DNA of 64,000 nucleotides, taken from the NCBI GenBank assembly GCA_030533445.1, contig JARPUW010000561.1, positions 310,001 to 374,000 of the forward strand, written 5' to 3'. Below are positions 11,854-24,589 of the stretch, piece after piece. A program made the position numbers and the translations under genes. The first letter of the stretch is position 1. Every line of letters begins with the position of its first letter. The notes beneath the pieces are model-generated. The model was not told the DNA's origin and did not search any database. It worked only from the letters and a program-made list of their open reading frames with translations. The DNA comes from Cyprinodon diabolis. Lineage: Eukaryota > Chordata > Actinopteri > Cyprinodontiformes > Cyprinodontidae.

Positions 11854-14504
11854 AAATCAGAAGTTTAGGCCAAATCGCTCTTTTTACAGTGAGATAATGC
11901 CATTTTGGCCTCTGGAGTTGTAACAGACAAACCATTAATGATACAGCCATGATCTTTTCTGGCAATCATCTACAGCTGAAAACTAACAATATAAAGTAGA
12001 TTTGAGCAGGTGTTTTTGGTTCCAAGCTTCAAATCAGAAGTTGAGGCCAAATCGCTCTTTTTACAGTGAGATAATGCCATTTTGGCCTCTGGAGTTGTAA
12101 CAGACAAACCATTAATGATACCCATGATCTTTTCTGGCAATCATCTACAGCTGAAAACTAACAATATAAAGTAGATTTGAGCAGATGTTTTTGGTTCCAA
12201 GCTTCAAATCAGAAGTTGAGGCCAAAACACTCTTTTTACAGTGAGATAATGCCATTTTGGCCTCTGGAGTTGTAACAGACAAACCATTAATGATACAGCC
12301 ATGATCTTTTCTGGCAATCATCTAGAGCTGAAAACTAACAATATAAAGTAGATTTGAGCAGATGTTTTTGGTTCCAAGCTTCAAAACAGAAGTTGAGGCC
12401 AAAACGCTCTTTTCACAGTGAGATAATGCCATTTTGGCCTCTAGAGTTGTAACAGACAAACCATTAATGATACTGCCATGATCTTTTCTGGCAATTCTCT
12501 AGAGCTGAAAACTAACAATATAAAGTAGATTTGAGCAGATGTTTTTGGTTCCAAGCTTCAAATCAGAAGTTGAGGCCAAAACGCTCTTTTTACAGTGAGA
12601 TAATGCCATTTTGGCCTCTGGAGTAGTAACAGACAAACCATTAATGATACAGCCATGATCTTTTCTGGCAATCATCTAGAGCTGAAAACTAACAATATAA
12701 AGTAGATTTGAGCAGATGTTTTTGGTTCCAAGCTTCAAATCAGAAGTTGAGGCCAAAACGCTCTTTTCACAGTGAGATAATGCCATTTTGGCCTCTGGAG
12801 TTGTAACAGACAAACGATTAATGATACAGCCATGATTTTTTCTGGCAATCATCTACAGCTGAAAACTAACAATATAAAGTAGATTTGAGCAGATGTTTTT
12901 GGTTCCAAGCTTCAAATCAGAAGTTGAGGCAAAAACGCTCTTTTCACAGTGAGATAATGCCATTTTGGCCTCTGGAGTTGTAACAGACAATCCATTAATG
13001 ATACAGCCACGATCTTTTCTGGCAATCATCTAGAGCTGAAAACTAACAATATAAAGTAGATTTGAGCAGATGTTTTTGGTTCCAAGCTTCAAATCAGAAG
13101 TTGAGGCCAAAACGCTCTTTTCACAGAGATAATGCCATTTTGGCCTCTGGAGTTGTAACAGACAAACCATTAATGATACAGCCATGATCTTTTCTGGCAA
13201 TCATCTAGAGCTGAAAACTAACAATATAAAGTAGATTTGAGCAGATGTTTTTGGTTCCAAGCTTCAAATCAGAAGTTGAGGCCAAAACGCTCTTTTTACA
13301 GTGAGATAATGCCATTTTGGCCTCTGGAGTAGTAACAGACAAACCATTAATGATACAGCCATGATCTTTTCTGGCAATCATCTAGATCTGAAAACTAAAT
13401 ATATAAAGTAGATTTGGGCAGATGTTTTTTGTTCCAAGCTTCAAATCAGAAGTTGAGGCCAAAACGCTCTTTTCACAGTGAGATAATGCCATTTTGGCCT
13501 CTGGAGTAGTAACAGACAAACCATTAATGATACAGCCATGATCTTTTCTGGCAATCATCTAGAGCTGAAAACTAAATATATAAAGTAGATTTGGGCAGAT
13601 GTTTTTTGTTCCAAGCTTCAAATCAGAAGTTGAGGCCAAAACGCTCTTTTCCCAGTGAGATAATGCCATTTTGGCCTCTGGAGTTGTAACAGACAAACCA
13701 TTAATGATACAGCCACGATCTTTTCTGGCAATCATCTAGAGCTGAAAACTAACAATATAAAGTAGATTTGAGCAGATGTTTTTGGTTCCAAGCTTCAAAT
13801 CAGAAGTTGAGGCCAAAACGCTCTTTTCACAGTGAGATAATGCCATTTTGGCCTCTGGAGTTGTAACAGACAAGCCATTAATGATACAGCCACAATCTTT
13901 TCTGGCAATCATCTAGAGCTGAAAACTAACAATATAAAGTAGATTTGAGCAGATGTTTTTGGTTCCAAGCTTCAAATCAGAAGTTGAGGCCAAAACGCTC
14001 TTTTCACAGTGAGATAATGCCATTTTGGCCTCTGGAGTTGTAACAGACAAACCATTAATGATACAGCCATGATCTTTTCTGGCAATCATCTAGAGCTGAC
14101 AACTAACAATATAAAGTAGATTTGAGCAGATGTTTTTGGTTCCAAGCTTCAAATCAGAAGTTGAGGCCAAAACGCTCTTTTCACAGTGAGATAATGCCAT
14201 TTTGGCCTCTGGAGTTGTAACAGACAAACCATTAATGATACAGCCATGATCTTTTCTGGCAATCATCTAGAGCTGAAAACTAACAATATAAAGTAGATTT
14301 GAGCAGATGTTTTTGGTTCCAAGCTTCAAATCAGAAGTTGAGGCCAAAACGCTCTTTTTACAGTGAGATAATGCCATTTTGGCCTCTGGGGTAGTAACAG
14401 ACAAACCATTAATGATACAGCCATGATCTTTTCTGGCAATCATCTACAGCTGAAAACTAACAATATAAAGTAGATTTGAGCAGATGTTTTTGGTTCCAAG
14501 CTTC
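11854..14504 (+). repeat. Domain 2 duplication, copy 1 (15 monomers, 2651 bp)
   Basis: Order M68-M82: B D E P0 J W (J/W pair with added private changes), a 78T+97C monomer, a K with p37-38 deleted, JR R U, a 78G+97C monomer, H K Jc. Private markers make the homology with the next copy certain: 157G at the end of M68, AATTCTCTAG in M71, 80G and 101T in M73, an extra A before the AACGCTC in M74, the p37-38 deletion in M75, 122T in M76 and 63G in M82. All recur 2651 bp downstream. M68 also has a private p13T. Confidence 0.92.
13091..13265 (+). repeat. Deleted 175-bp monomer lacking p37-38 (first of 2)
   Basis: TG is missing from CACAGTGAGAT, which falls in the loop of the inverted repeat and shortens the loop from 27 to 25 nt. 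The only other copy is at 15742-15916, the matching monomer of the 15-monomer duplication. Together with type D these are the only length changes I find in the window. Confidence 0.92.
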
Positions 14505-14681
14505 AAATCAGAAGTTGAGGCCAAAACGCTCTTTTCACAGTGAGATAATGCCATTTTGGCATCTGGAGTTGTAACAGACAAACCATTAATGATACAGCCA
14601 TGATCTTTTCTGGCAATCATCTACAGCTGAAAACTAACAATATAAAGTAGATTTGAGCAGGTGTTTTTGGTTCCAAGCTTC
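14505..14681 (+). repeat. Hybrid monomer L/B at the 15-mer duplication junction (M83)
   Basis: The left part carries 57A of type L (base 14561) and lacks 22T and 32T of type B. The right part carries 120C (14624) and the rare 157G of M68, and lacks the 130A of type L. The corresponding monomer after copy 2, M98, is a complete L. This is what unequal crossover between M68 and M98-like monomers would leave, with the exchange between 14562 and 14624. Confidence 0.85.
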
Positions 14682-17155
14682 AAATCAGAAGTTGAGGCCA
14701 AATCGCTCTTTTTACAGTGAGATAATGCCATTTTGGTCTCTGGAGTTGTAACAGACAAACCATTAATGATACCCATGATCTTTTCTGGCAATCATCTACA
14801 GCTGAAAACTAACAATATAAAGTAGATTTGAGCAGATGTTTTTGGTTCCAAGCTTCAAATCAGAAGTTGAGGCCAAAACACTCTTTTTACAGTGAGATAA
14901 TGCCATTTTGGCCTCTGGAGTTGTAACAGACAAACCATTAATGATACAGCCATGATCTTTTCTGGCAATCATCTAGAGCTGAAAACTAACAATATAAAGT
15001 AGATTTGAGCAGATGTTTTTGGTTCCAAGCTTCAAAACAGAAGTTGAGGCCAAAACGCTCTTTTCACAGTGAGATAATGCCATTTTGGCCTCTAGAGTTG
15101 TAACAGACAAACCATTAATGATACTGCCATGATCTTTTCTGGCAATTCTCTAGAGCTGAAAACTAACAATATAAAGTAGATTTGAGCAGATGTTTTTGGT
15201 TCCAAGCTTCAAATCAGAAGTTGAGGCCAAAACGCTCTTTTTACAGTGAGATAATGCCATTTTGGCCTCTGGAGTAGTAACAGACAAACCATTAATGATA
15301 CAGCCATGATCTTTTCTGGCAATCATCTAGAGCTGAAAACTAACAATATAAAGTAGATTTGAGCAGATGTTTTTGGTTCCAAGCTTCAAATCAGAAGTTG
15401 AGGCCAAAACGCTCTTTTCACAGTGAGATAATGCCATTTTGGCCTCTGGAGTTGTAACAGACAAACGATTAATGATACAGCCATGATTTTTTCTGGCAAT
15501 CATCTACAGCTGAAAACTAACAATATAAAGTAGATTTGAGCAGATGTTTTTGGTTCCAAGCTTCAAATCAGAAGTTGAGGCAAAAACGCTCTTTTCACAG
15601 TGAGATAATGCCATTTTGGCCTCTGGAGTTGTAACAGACAATCCATTAATGATACAGCCACGATCTTTTCTGGCAATCATCTAGAGCTGAAAACTAACAA
15701 TATAAAGTAGATTTGAGCAGATGTTTTTGGTTCCAAGCTTCAAATCAGAAGTTGAGGCCAAAACGCTCTTTTCACAGAGATAATGCCATTTTGGCCTCTG
15801 GAGTTGTAACAGACAAACCATTAATGATACAGCCATGATCTTTTCTGGCAATCATCTAGAGCTGAAAACTAACAATATAAAGTAGATTTGAGCAGATGTT
15901 TTTGGTTCCAAGCTTCAAATCAGAAGTTGAGGCCAAAACGCTCTTTTTACAGTGAGATAATGCCATTTTGGCCTCTGGAGTAGTAACAGACAAACCATTA
16001 ATGATACAGCCATGATCTTTTCTGGCAATCATCTAGATCTGAAAACTAAATATATAAAGTAGATTTGGGCAGATGTTTTTTGTTCCAAGCTTCAAATCAG
16101 AAGTTGAGGCCAAAACGCTCTTTTCACAGTGAGATAATGCCATTTTGGCCTCTGGAGTAGTAACAGACAAACCATTAATGATACAGCCATGATCTTTTCT
16201 GGCAATCATCTAGAGCTGAAAACTAAATATATAAAGTAGATTTGGGCAGATGTTTTTTGTTCCAAGCTTCAAATCAGAAGTTGAGGCCAAAACGCTCTTT
16301 TCCCAGTGAGATAATGCCATTTTGGCCTCTGGAGTTGTAACAGACAAACCATTAATGATACAGCCACGATCTTTTCTGGCAATCATCTAGAGCTGAAAAC
16401 TAACAATATAAAGTAGATTTGAGCAGATGTTTTTGGTTCCAAGCTTCAAATCAGAAGTTGAGGCCAAAACGCTCTTTTCACAGTGAGATAATGCCATTTT
16501 GGCCTCTGGAGTTGTAACAGACAAGCCATTAATGATACAGCCACGATCTTTTCTGGCAATCATCTAGAGCTGAAAACTAACAATATAAAGTAGATTTGAG
16601 CAGATGTTTTTGGTTCCAAGCTTCAAATCAGAAGTTGAGGCCAAAACGCTCTTTTCACAGTGAGATAATGCCATTTTGGCCTCTGGAGTTGTAACAGACA
16701 AACCATTAATGATACAGCCATGATCTTTTCTGGCAATCATCTAGAGCTGACAACTAACAATATAAAGTAGATTTGAGCAGATGTTTTTGGTTCCAAGCTT
16801 CAAATCAGAAGTTGAGGCCAAAACGCTCTTTTCACAGTGAGATAATGCCATTTTGGCCTCTGGAGTTGTAACAGACAAACCATTAATGATACAGCCATGA
16901 TCTTTTCTGGCAATCATCTAGAGCTGAAAACTAACAATATAAAGTAGATTTGAGCAGATGTTTTTGGTTCCAAGCTTCAAATCAGAAGTTGAGGCCAAAA
17001 CGCTCTTTTTACAGTGAGATAATGCCATTTTGGCCTCTGGGGTAGTAACAGACAAACCATTAATGATACAGCCATGATCTTTTCTGGCAATCATCTACAG
17101 CTGAAAACTAACAATATAAAGTAGATTTGAGCAGATGTTTTTGGTTCCAAGCTTC
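14505..17155 (+). repeat. Domain 2 duplication, copy 2 (15 monomers, 2651 bp)
   Basis: M83-M97 repeat M68-M82 with only a handful of differences, among them the hybrid first monomer, p56T in M84 (14682-14856), and 98G where M79 has 98A. The near identity, including rare private variants, indicates this is among the most recent large duplications in the window. Length is 15 x 177 minus two 2-bp deletions. Confidence 0.92.
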
Positions 17156-18040
17156 AAATCAGAAGTTGAGGCCAAAACGCTCTTTTCACAGTGAGATAAT
17201 GCCATTTTGGCATCTGGAGTTGTAACAGACAAACCATTAATGATACAGCCATGATCTTTTCTGGCAATCATCTAGAGCTGAAAAATAACAATATAAAGTA
17301 GATTTGAGCAGATGTTTTTGGTTCCAAGCTTCAAATCAGAAGTTGAGGCCAAAACGCTCTTTTCACAGTGAGATAATGCCATTTTGGCCTCTGGAGTTGT
17401 AACAGACAAACCATTAATGATACAGCCATGATCTTTTCTGGCAATCATCTAGAGCTGAAAACTAACAATATAAAGTAGATTTGAGCAGATGTTTTTGGTT
17501 CCAAGCTTCAAATCAGAAGTTGAGGCCAAAACGCTCTTTTTACAGTGAGATAATGCCATTTTGGCCTCTGGAGTAGTAACAGACAAACCATTAATGATAC
17601 AGCCATGATCTTTTCTGGCAATCATCTAGAGCTGAAAACTAACAATATAAAGTAGATTTGAGCAGATGTTTTTGGTTCCAAGCTTCAAATCAGAAGTTGA
17701 GGCCAAATCGCTCTTTTTACAGTGAGATAATGCCATTTTGGCCTCTGGAGTTGTAACAGACAAACCATTAATGATACAGCCATGATCTTTTCTGGCAATC
17801 ATCTACAGCTGAAAACTAACAATATAAAGTAGATTTGAGCAGATGTTTTTGGTTCCAAGCTTCAAATCAGAAGTTGAGGCCAAATCGCTCTTTTTACAGT
17901 GAGATAATGCCATTTTGGCCTCTGGAGTTGTAACAGACAAACCATTAATGATACAGCCATGATCTTTTCTGGCAATCATCTACAGCTGAAAACTAACAAT
18001 ATAAAGTAGATTTGAGCAGATGTTTTTGGTTCCAAGCTTC
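17156..18040 (+). repeat. L K J B B segment (M98-M102)
   Basis: These five monomers complete a 12-monomer stretch, M91-M102, that has the order JR R U (97C) H K Jc L K J B B. That is the last three quarters of the Domain 3 HOR, with a 78G+97C monomer in the place of V. Domain 2 therefore grades into Domain 3 with no sharp boundary. Confidence 0.8.
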
Positions 18041-19987
18041 AAAACAGAAGTTGAGGCCAAAACGCTCTTTTCACAGTGAGATAATGCCATTTTGGCCTCT
18101 GGAGTAGTAACAGACAAACCATTAATGATACAGCCATGATCTTTTCTGGCAATCATCTAGAGCTGAAAACTAACTATATAAAGTAGATTTGGGCAGATGT
18201 TTTTGGTTCCAAGCTTCAAATCAGAAGTTGAGGCCAAAACGCTCTTTTCACAGTGAGATAATGCCATTTTGGCCTCTTGAGTTGTAACAGACAAACCATT
18301 AATTATACAGCCATGATCTTTTCTGGCAATCATCTACAGCTGAAAACTAACAATATAAAGTAGATTTGAGCAGATGTTTTTGGTTCCAAGCTTCAAAACA
18401 GAAGTTGAGGCCAAAACGCTCTTTTCACAGTGAGATAATGCCATTTTGGCCTATGGAGTTGTAACAGACAAACCATTAATGATACAGCCATGATCTTTTC
18501 TGGCAATCATCTAGAGCTGAAAACTAACAATATAAAGTAGATTTGAGCAGATGTTTTTGGTTCCAAGCTTCAAATCAGAAGTTGAGGCCAAAACGCTCTT
18601 TTCACAGTGAGATAATGCCATTTTGGCCTCTGGAGTTGTAACAGACAAACCATTAATGATACAGCCATGATCTTTTCTGGCAATCATCTAGAGCTGAAAA
18701 CTAACAATATAAAGTAGATTTGAGCAGATGTTTTTGGTTCCAAGCTTCAAATCAGAAGTTGAGGCCAAAACGCTCTTTTTACAGTGAGATAATGCCATTT
18801 TGGCCTCTGGAGTAGTAACAGACAAACCATTAATGATACAGCCATGATCTTTTCTGGCAATCATCTAGAGCTGAAAACTAAATATATAAAGTAGATTTGG
18901 GCAGATGTTTTTTGTTCCAAGCTTCAAATCAGAAGTTGAGGCCAAAACGCTCTTTTCACAGTGAGATAATGCCATTTTGGCCTCTGGAGTAGTAACAGAC
19001 AAACCATTAATGATACAGCCATGATCTTTTCTGGCAATCATCTAGAGCTGAAAACTAAATATATAAAGTAGATTTGGGCAGATGTTTTTTGTTCCAAGCT
19101 TCAAATCAGAAGTTGAGGCCAAAACGCTCTTTTCCCAGTGAGATAATGCCATTTTGGCCTCTGGAGTTGTAACAGACAAACCATTAATGATACAGCCACG
19201 ATCTTTTCTGGCAATCATCTAGAGCTGAAAACTAACAATATAAAGTAGATTTGAGCAGATGTTTTTGGTTCCAAGCTTCAAATCAGAAGTTGAGGCCAAA
19301 ACGCTCTTTTCACAGTGAGATAATGCCATTTTGGCCTCTGGACTTGTAACAGACAAACCATTAATGATACAGCCACGATCTTTTCTGGCAATCATCTAGA
19401 GCTGAAAACTAACAATATAAAGTAGATTTGAGCAGATGTTTTTGGTTCCAAGCTTCAAATCAGAAGTTGAGGCCAAAACGCTCTTTTCACAGTGAGATAA
19501 TGCCATTTTGGCCTCTGGAGTTGTAACAGACAAACCATTAATGATACAGCCATGATCTTTTCTGGCAATCATCTAGAGCTGACAACTAACAATATAAAGT
19601 AGATTTGAGCAGATGTTTTTGGTTCCAAGCTTCAAATCAGAAGTTGAGGCCAAAACGCTCTTTTCACAGTGAGATAATGCCATTTTGGCCTCTGGAGTTG
19701 TAACAGACAAACCATTAATGATACAGCCATGATCTTTTCTGGCAATCATCTAGAGCTGAAAACTAACAATATAAAGTAGATTTGAGCAGATGTTTTTGGT
19801 TCCAAGCTTCAAATCAGAAGTTGAGGCCAAAACGCTCTTTTCACAGTGAGATAATGCCATTTTGGCCTCTGGAGTTGTAACAGACAAACCATTAATGATA
19901 CAGCCATGATCTTTTCTGGCAATCATCTAGAGCTGAAAACTAACAATATAAAGTAGATTTGAGCAGATGTTTTTGGTTCCAAGCTTC
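18041..19987 (+). repeat. Domain 3 HOR, copy 1 (11 monomers)
   Basis: Order M103-M113: S T G K JR R U V H K K. S here also carries 4A. Compared with the full 16-monomer order, the segment Jc L K J B B is missing and replaced by one K. M104 has a private p87T. The next S monomer begins at 19988. Confidence 0.85.
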
Positions 19988-22900
19988 AAAACAGAAGTTG
20001 AGGCCAAAACGCTCTTTTCACAGTGAGATAATGCCATTTTGGCCTCTGGAGTAGTAACAGACAAACCATTAATGATACAGCCATGATCTTTTCTGGCAAT
20101 CATCTAGAGCTGAAAACTAACTATATAAAGTAGATTTGGGCAGATGTTTTTGGTTCCAAGCTTCAAATCAGAAGTTGAGGCCAAAACGCTCTTTTCACAG
20201 TGAGATAATGCCATTTTGGCCTCTTGAGTTGTAACAGACAAACCATTAATGATACAGCCATGATCTTTTCTGGCAATCATCTACAGCTGAAAACTAACAA
20301 TATAAAGTAGATTTGAGCAGATGTTTTTGGTTCCAAGCTTCAAAACAGAAGTTGAGGCCAAAACGCTCTTTTCACAGTGAGATAATGCCATTTTGGCCTA
20401 TGGAGTTGTAACAGACAAACCATTAATGATACAGCCATGATCTTTTCTGGCAATCATCTAGAGCTGAAAACTAACAATATAAAGTAGATTTGAGCAGATG
20501 TTTTTGGTTCCAAGCTTCAAATCAGAAGTTGAGGCCAAAACGCTCTTTTCACAGTGAGATAATGCCATTTTGGCCTCTGGAGTTGTAACAGACAAACCAT
20601 TAATGATACAGCCATGATCTTTTCTGGCAATCATCTAGAGCTGAAAACTAACAATATAAAGTAGATTTGAGCAGATGTTTTTGGTTCCAAGCTTCAAATC
20701 AGAAGTTGAGGCCAAAACGCTCTTTTTACAGTGAGATAATGCCATTTTGGCCTCTGGAGTAGTAACAGACAAACCATTAATGATACAGCCATGATCTTTT
20801 CTGGCAATCATCTAGAGCTGAAAACTAAATATATAAAGTAGATTTGGGCAGATGTTTTTTGTTCCAAGCTTCAAATCAGAAGTTGAGGCCAAAACGCTCT
20901 TTTCACAGTGAGATAATGCCATTTTGGCCTCTGGAGTAGTAACAGACAAACCATTAATGATACAGCCATGATCTTTTCTGGCAATCATCTAGAGCTGAAA
21001 ACTAAATATATAAAGTAGATTTGGGCAGATGTTTTTTGTTCCAAGCTTCAAATCAGAAGTTGAGGCCAAAACGCTCTTTTCCCAGTGAGATAATGCCATT
21101 TTGGCCTCTGGAGTTGTAACAGACAAACCATTAATGATACAGCCACGATCTTTTCTGGCAATCATCTAGAGCTGAAAACTAACAATATAAAGTAGATTTG
21201 AGCAGATGTTTTTGGTTCCAAGCTTCAAATCAGAAGTTGAGGCCAAAACGCTCTTTTCACAGTGAGATAATGCCATTTTGGCCTCTGGACTTGTAACAGA
21301 CAAACCATTAATGATACAGCCACGATCTTTTCTGGCAATCATCTAGAGCTGAAAACTAACAATATAAAGTAGATTTGAGCAGATGTTTTTGGTTCCAAGC
21401 TTCAAATCAGAAGTTGAGGCCAAAACGCTCTTTTCACAGTGAGATAATGCCATTTTGGCCTCTGGAGTTGTAACAGACAAACCATTAATGATACAGCCAT
21501 GATCTTTTCTGGCAATCATCTAGAGCTGACAACTAACAATATAAAGTAGATTTGAGCAGATGTTTTTGGTTCCAAGCTTCAAATCAGAAGTTGAGGCCAA
21601 AACGCTCTTTTCACAGTGAGATAATGCCATTTTGGCCTCTGGAGTTGTAACAGACAAACCATTAATGATACAGCCATGATCTTTTCTGGCAATCATCTAG
21701 AGCTGAAAACTAACAATATAAAGTAGATTTGAGCAGATGTTTTTGGTTCCAAGCTTCAAATCAGAAGTTGAGGCCAAAACGCTCTTTTTACAGTGAGATA
21801 ATGCCATTTTGGCCTCTGGAGTAGTAACAGACAAACCATTAATGATACAGCCATGATCTTTTCTGGCAATCATCTACAGCTGAAAACTAACAATATAAAG
21901 TAGATTTGAGCAGATGTTTTTGGTTCCAAGCTTCAAATCTGAAGTTGAGGCCAAAACGCTCTTTTCACAGTGAGATAATGCCATTTTGGCATCTGGAGTT
22001 GTAACAGACAAACCATTAATGATACAGCCATGATCTTTTCTGGCAATCATCTAGAGCTGAAAAATAACAATATAAAGTAGATTTGAGCAGATGTTTTTGG
22101 TTCCAAGCTTCAAATCAGAAGTTGAGGCCAAAACGCTCTTTTCACAGTGAGATAATGCCATTTTGGCCTCTGGAGTTGTAACAGACAAACCATTAATGAT
22201 ACAGCCATGATCTTTTCTGGCAATCATCTAGAGCTGAAAACTAACAATATAAAGTAGATTTGAGCAGATGTTTTTGGTTCCAAGCTTCAAATCAGAAGTT
22301 GAGGCCAAAACGCTCTTTTTACAGTGAGATAATGCCATTTTGGCCTCTGGAGTAGTAACAGACAAACCATTAATGATACAGCCATGATCTTTTCTGGCAA
22401 TCATCTAGAGCTGAAAACTAACAATATAAAGTAGATTTGAGCAGATGTTTTTGGTTCCAAGCTTCAAATCAGAAGTTGAGGCCAAATCGCTCTTTTTACA
22501 GTGAGATAATGCCATTTTGGCCTCTGGAGTTGTAACAGACAAACCATTAATGATACAGCCATGATCTTTTCTGGCAATCATCTACAGCTGAAAACTAACA
22601 ATATAAAGTAGATTTGAGCAGATGTTTTTGGTTCCAAGCTTCAAATCAGAAGTTGAGGCCAAATCGCTCTTTTTACAGTGAGATAATGCCATTTTGGCCT
22701 CTGGAGTTGTAACAGACAAACCATTAATGATACAGCCATGATCTTTTCTGGCAATCATCTAGAGCTGAAAACTAAATATATAAAGTAGATTTGGGCAGAT
22801 GTTTTTTGTTCCAAGCTTCAAATCAGAAGTTGAGGCCAAAACGCTCTTTTCACAGTGAGATAATGCCATTTTGGCCTCTGGAGTAGTAACAGACAAACCA

Positions 22901-24589
22901 TTAATGATACAGCCATGATCTTTTCTGGCAATCATCTAGAGCTGAAAACTAAATATATAAAGTAGATTTGGGCAGATGTTTTTTGTTCCAAGCTTCAAAT
23001 CAGAAGTTGAGGCCAAAACGCTCTTTTCCCAGTGAGATAATGCCATTTTGGCCTCTGGAGTTGTAACAGACAAACCATTAATGATACAGCCACGATCTTT
23101 TCTGGCAATCATCTAGAGCTGAAAACTAACAATATAAAGTAGATTTGAGCAGATGTTTTTGGTTCCAAGCTTCAAATCAGAAGTTGAGGCCAAAACGCTC
23201 TTTTCACAGTGAGATAATGCCATTTTGGCCTCTGGACTTGTAACAGACAAACCATTAATGATACAGCCACGATCTTTTCTGGCAATCATCTAGAGCTGAA
23301 AACTAACAATATAAAGTAGATTTGAGCAGATGTTTTTGGTTCCAAGCTTCAAATCAGAAGTTGAGGCCAAAACGCTCTTTTCACAGTGAGATAATGCCAT
23401 TTTGGCCTCTGGAGTTGTAACAGACAAACCATTAATGATACAGCCATGATCTTTTCTGGCAATCATCTAGAGCTGACAACTAACAATATAAAGTAGATTT
23501 GAGCAGATGTTTTTGGTTCCAAGCTTCAAATCAGAAGTTGAGGCCAAAACGCTCTTTTCACAGTGAGATAATGCCATTTTGGCCTCTGGAGTTGTAACAG
23601 ACAAACCATTAATGATACAGCCATGATCTTTTCTGGCAATCATCTAGAGCTGAAAACTAACAATATAAAGTAGATTTGAGCAGATGTTTTTGGTTCCAAG
23701 CTTCAAATCAGAAGTTGAGGCCAAAACGCTCTTTTTACAGTGAGATAATGCCATTTTGGCCTCTGGAGTAGTAACAGACAAACCATTAATGATACAGCCA
23801 TGATCTTTTCTGGCAATCATCTACAGCTGAAAACTAACAATATAAAGTAGATTTGAGCAGATGTTTTTGGTTCCAAGCTTCAAATCAGAAGTTGAGGCCA
23901 AAACGCTCTTTTCACAGTGAGATAATGCCATTTTGGCATCTGGAGTTGTAACAGACAAACCATTAATGATACAGCCATGATCTTTTCTGGCAATCATCTA
24001 GAGCTGAAAAATAACAATATAAAGTAGATTTGAGCAGATGTTTTTGGTTCCAAGCTTCAAATCAGAAGTTGAGGCCAAAACGCTCTTTTCACAGTGAGAT
24101 AATGCCATTTTGGCCTCTGGAGTTGTAACAGACAAACCATTAATGATACAGCCATGATCTTTTCTGGCAATCATCTAGAGCTGAAAACTAACAATATAAA
24201 GTAGATTTGAGCAGATGTTTTTGGTTCCAAGCTTCAAATCAGAAGTTGAGGCCAAAACGCTCTTTTTACAGTGAGATAATGCCATTTTGGCCTCTGGAGT
24301 AGTAACAGACAAACCATTAATGATACAGCCATGATCTTTTCTGGCAATCATCTAGAGCTGAAAACTAAATATATAAAGTAGATTTGGGCAGATGTTTTTT
24401 GTTCCAAGCTTCAAATCAGAAGTTGAGGCCAAAACGCTCTTTTCACAGTGAGATAATGCCATTTTGGCCTCTGGAGTAGTAACAGACAAACCATTAATGA
24501 TACAGCCATGATCTTTTCTGGCAATCATCTAGAGCTGAAAACTAAATATATAAAGTAGATTTGGGCAGATGTTTTTTGTTCCAAGCTTC
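19988..24589 (+). repeat. Domain 3 HOR, copy 2 (26 monomers, with nested 9-mer duplication)
   Basis: Order M114-M139: S T G K JR R U V H K Jc L K J B, then a B/R hybrid, R U V H K Jc L K, then JR R. The block from the hybrid to the second K (22643-24235) is one 9-monomer subunit of 1593 bp, which then restarts with JR at 24236. M125 (21935) has a private 5T-type change near its start (AAATCTGAAG). Confidence 0.85.
22643..22819 (+). repeat. Hybrid monomer B/R (M129)
   Basis: The left part has 22T and 32T with 66T at 22708, as in type B. The right part has 120G at 22762, then 134A, 135T, 152G and 165T, as in type R. The exchange lies between 22708 and 22762. The hybrid replaces the second B of the normal order and restarts the R U V H series, which explains how this copy became longer than 16 monomers. 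Confidence 0.87.

Noticed and set aside
24236..24412. M138 (JR) as a newly formed J/R hybrid
   Set aside because: The same combination starts every R series in Domain 3 (for example 18749, 20696, 25298, 30785), so it is an established type. Its origin may be a hybrid, but this copy is not a new event.
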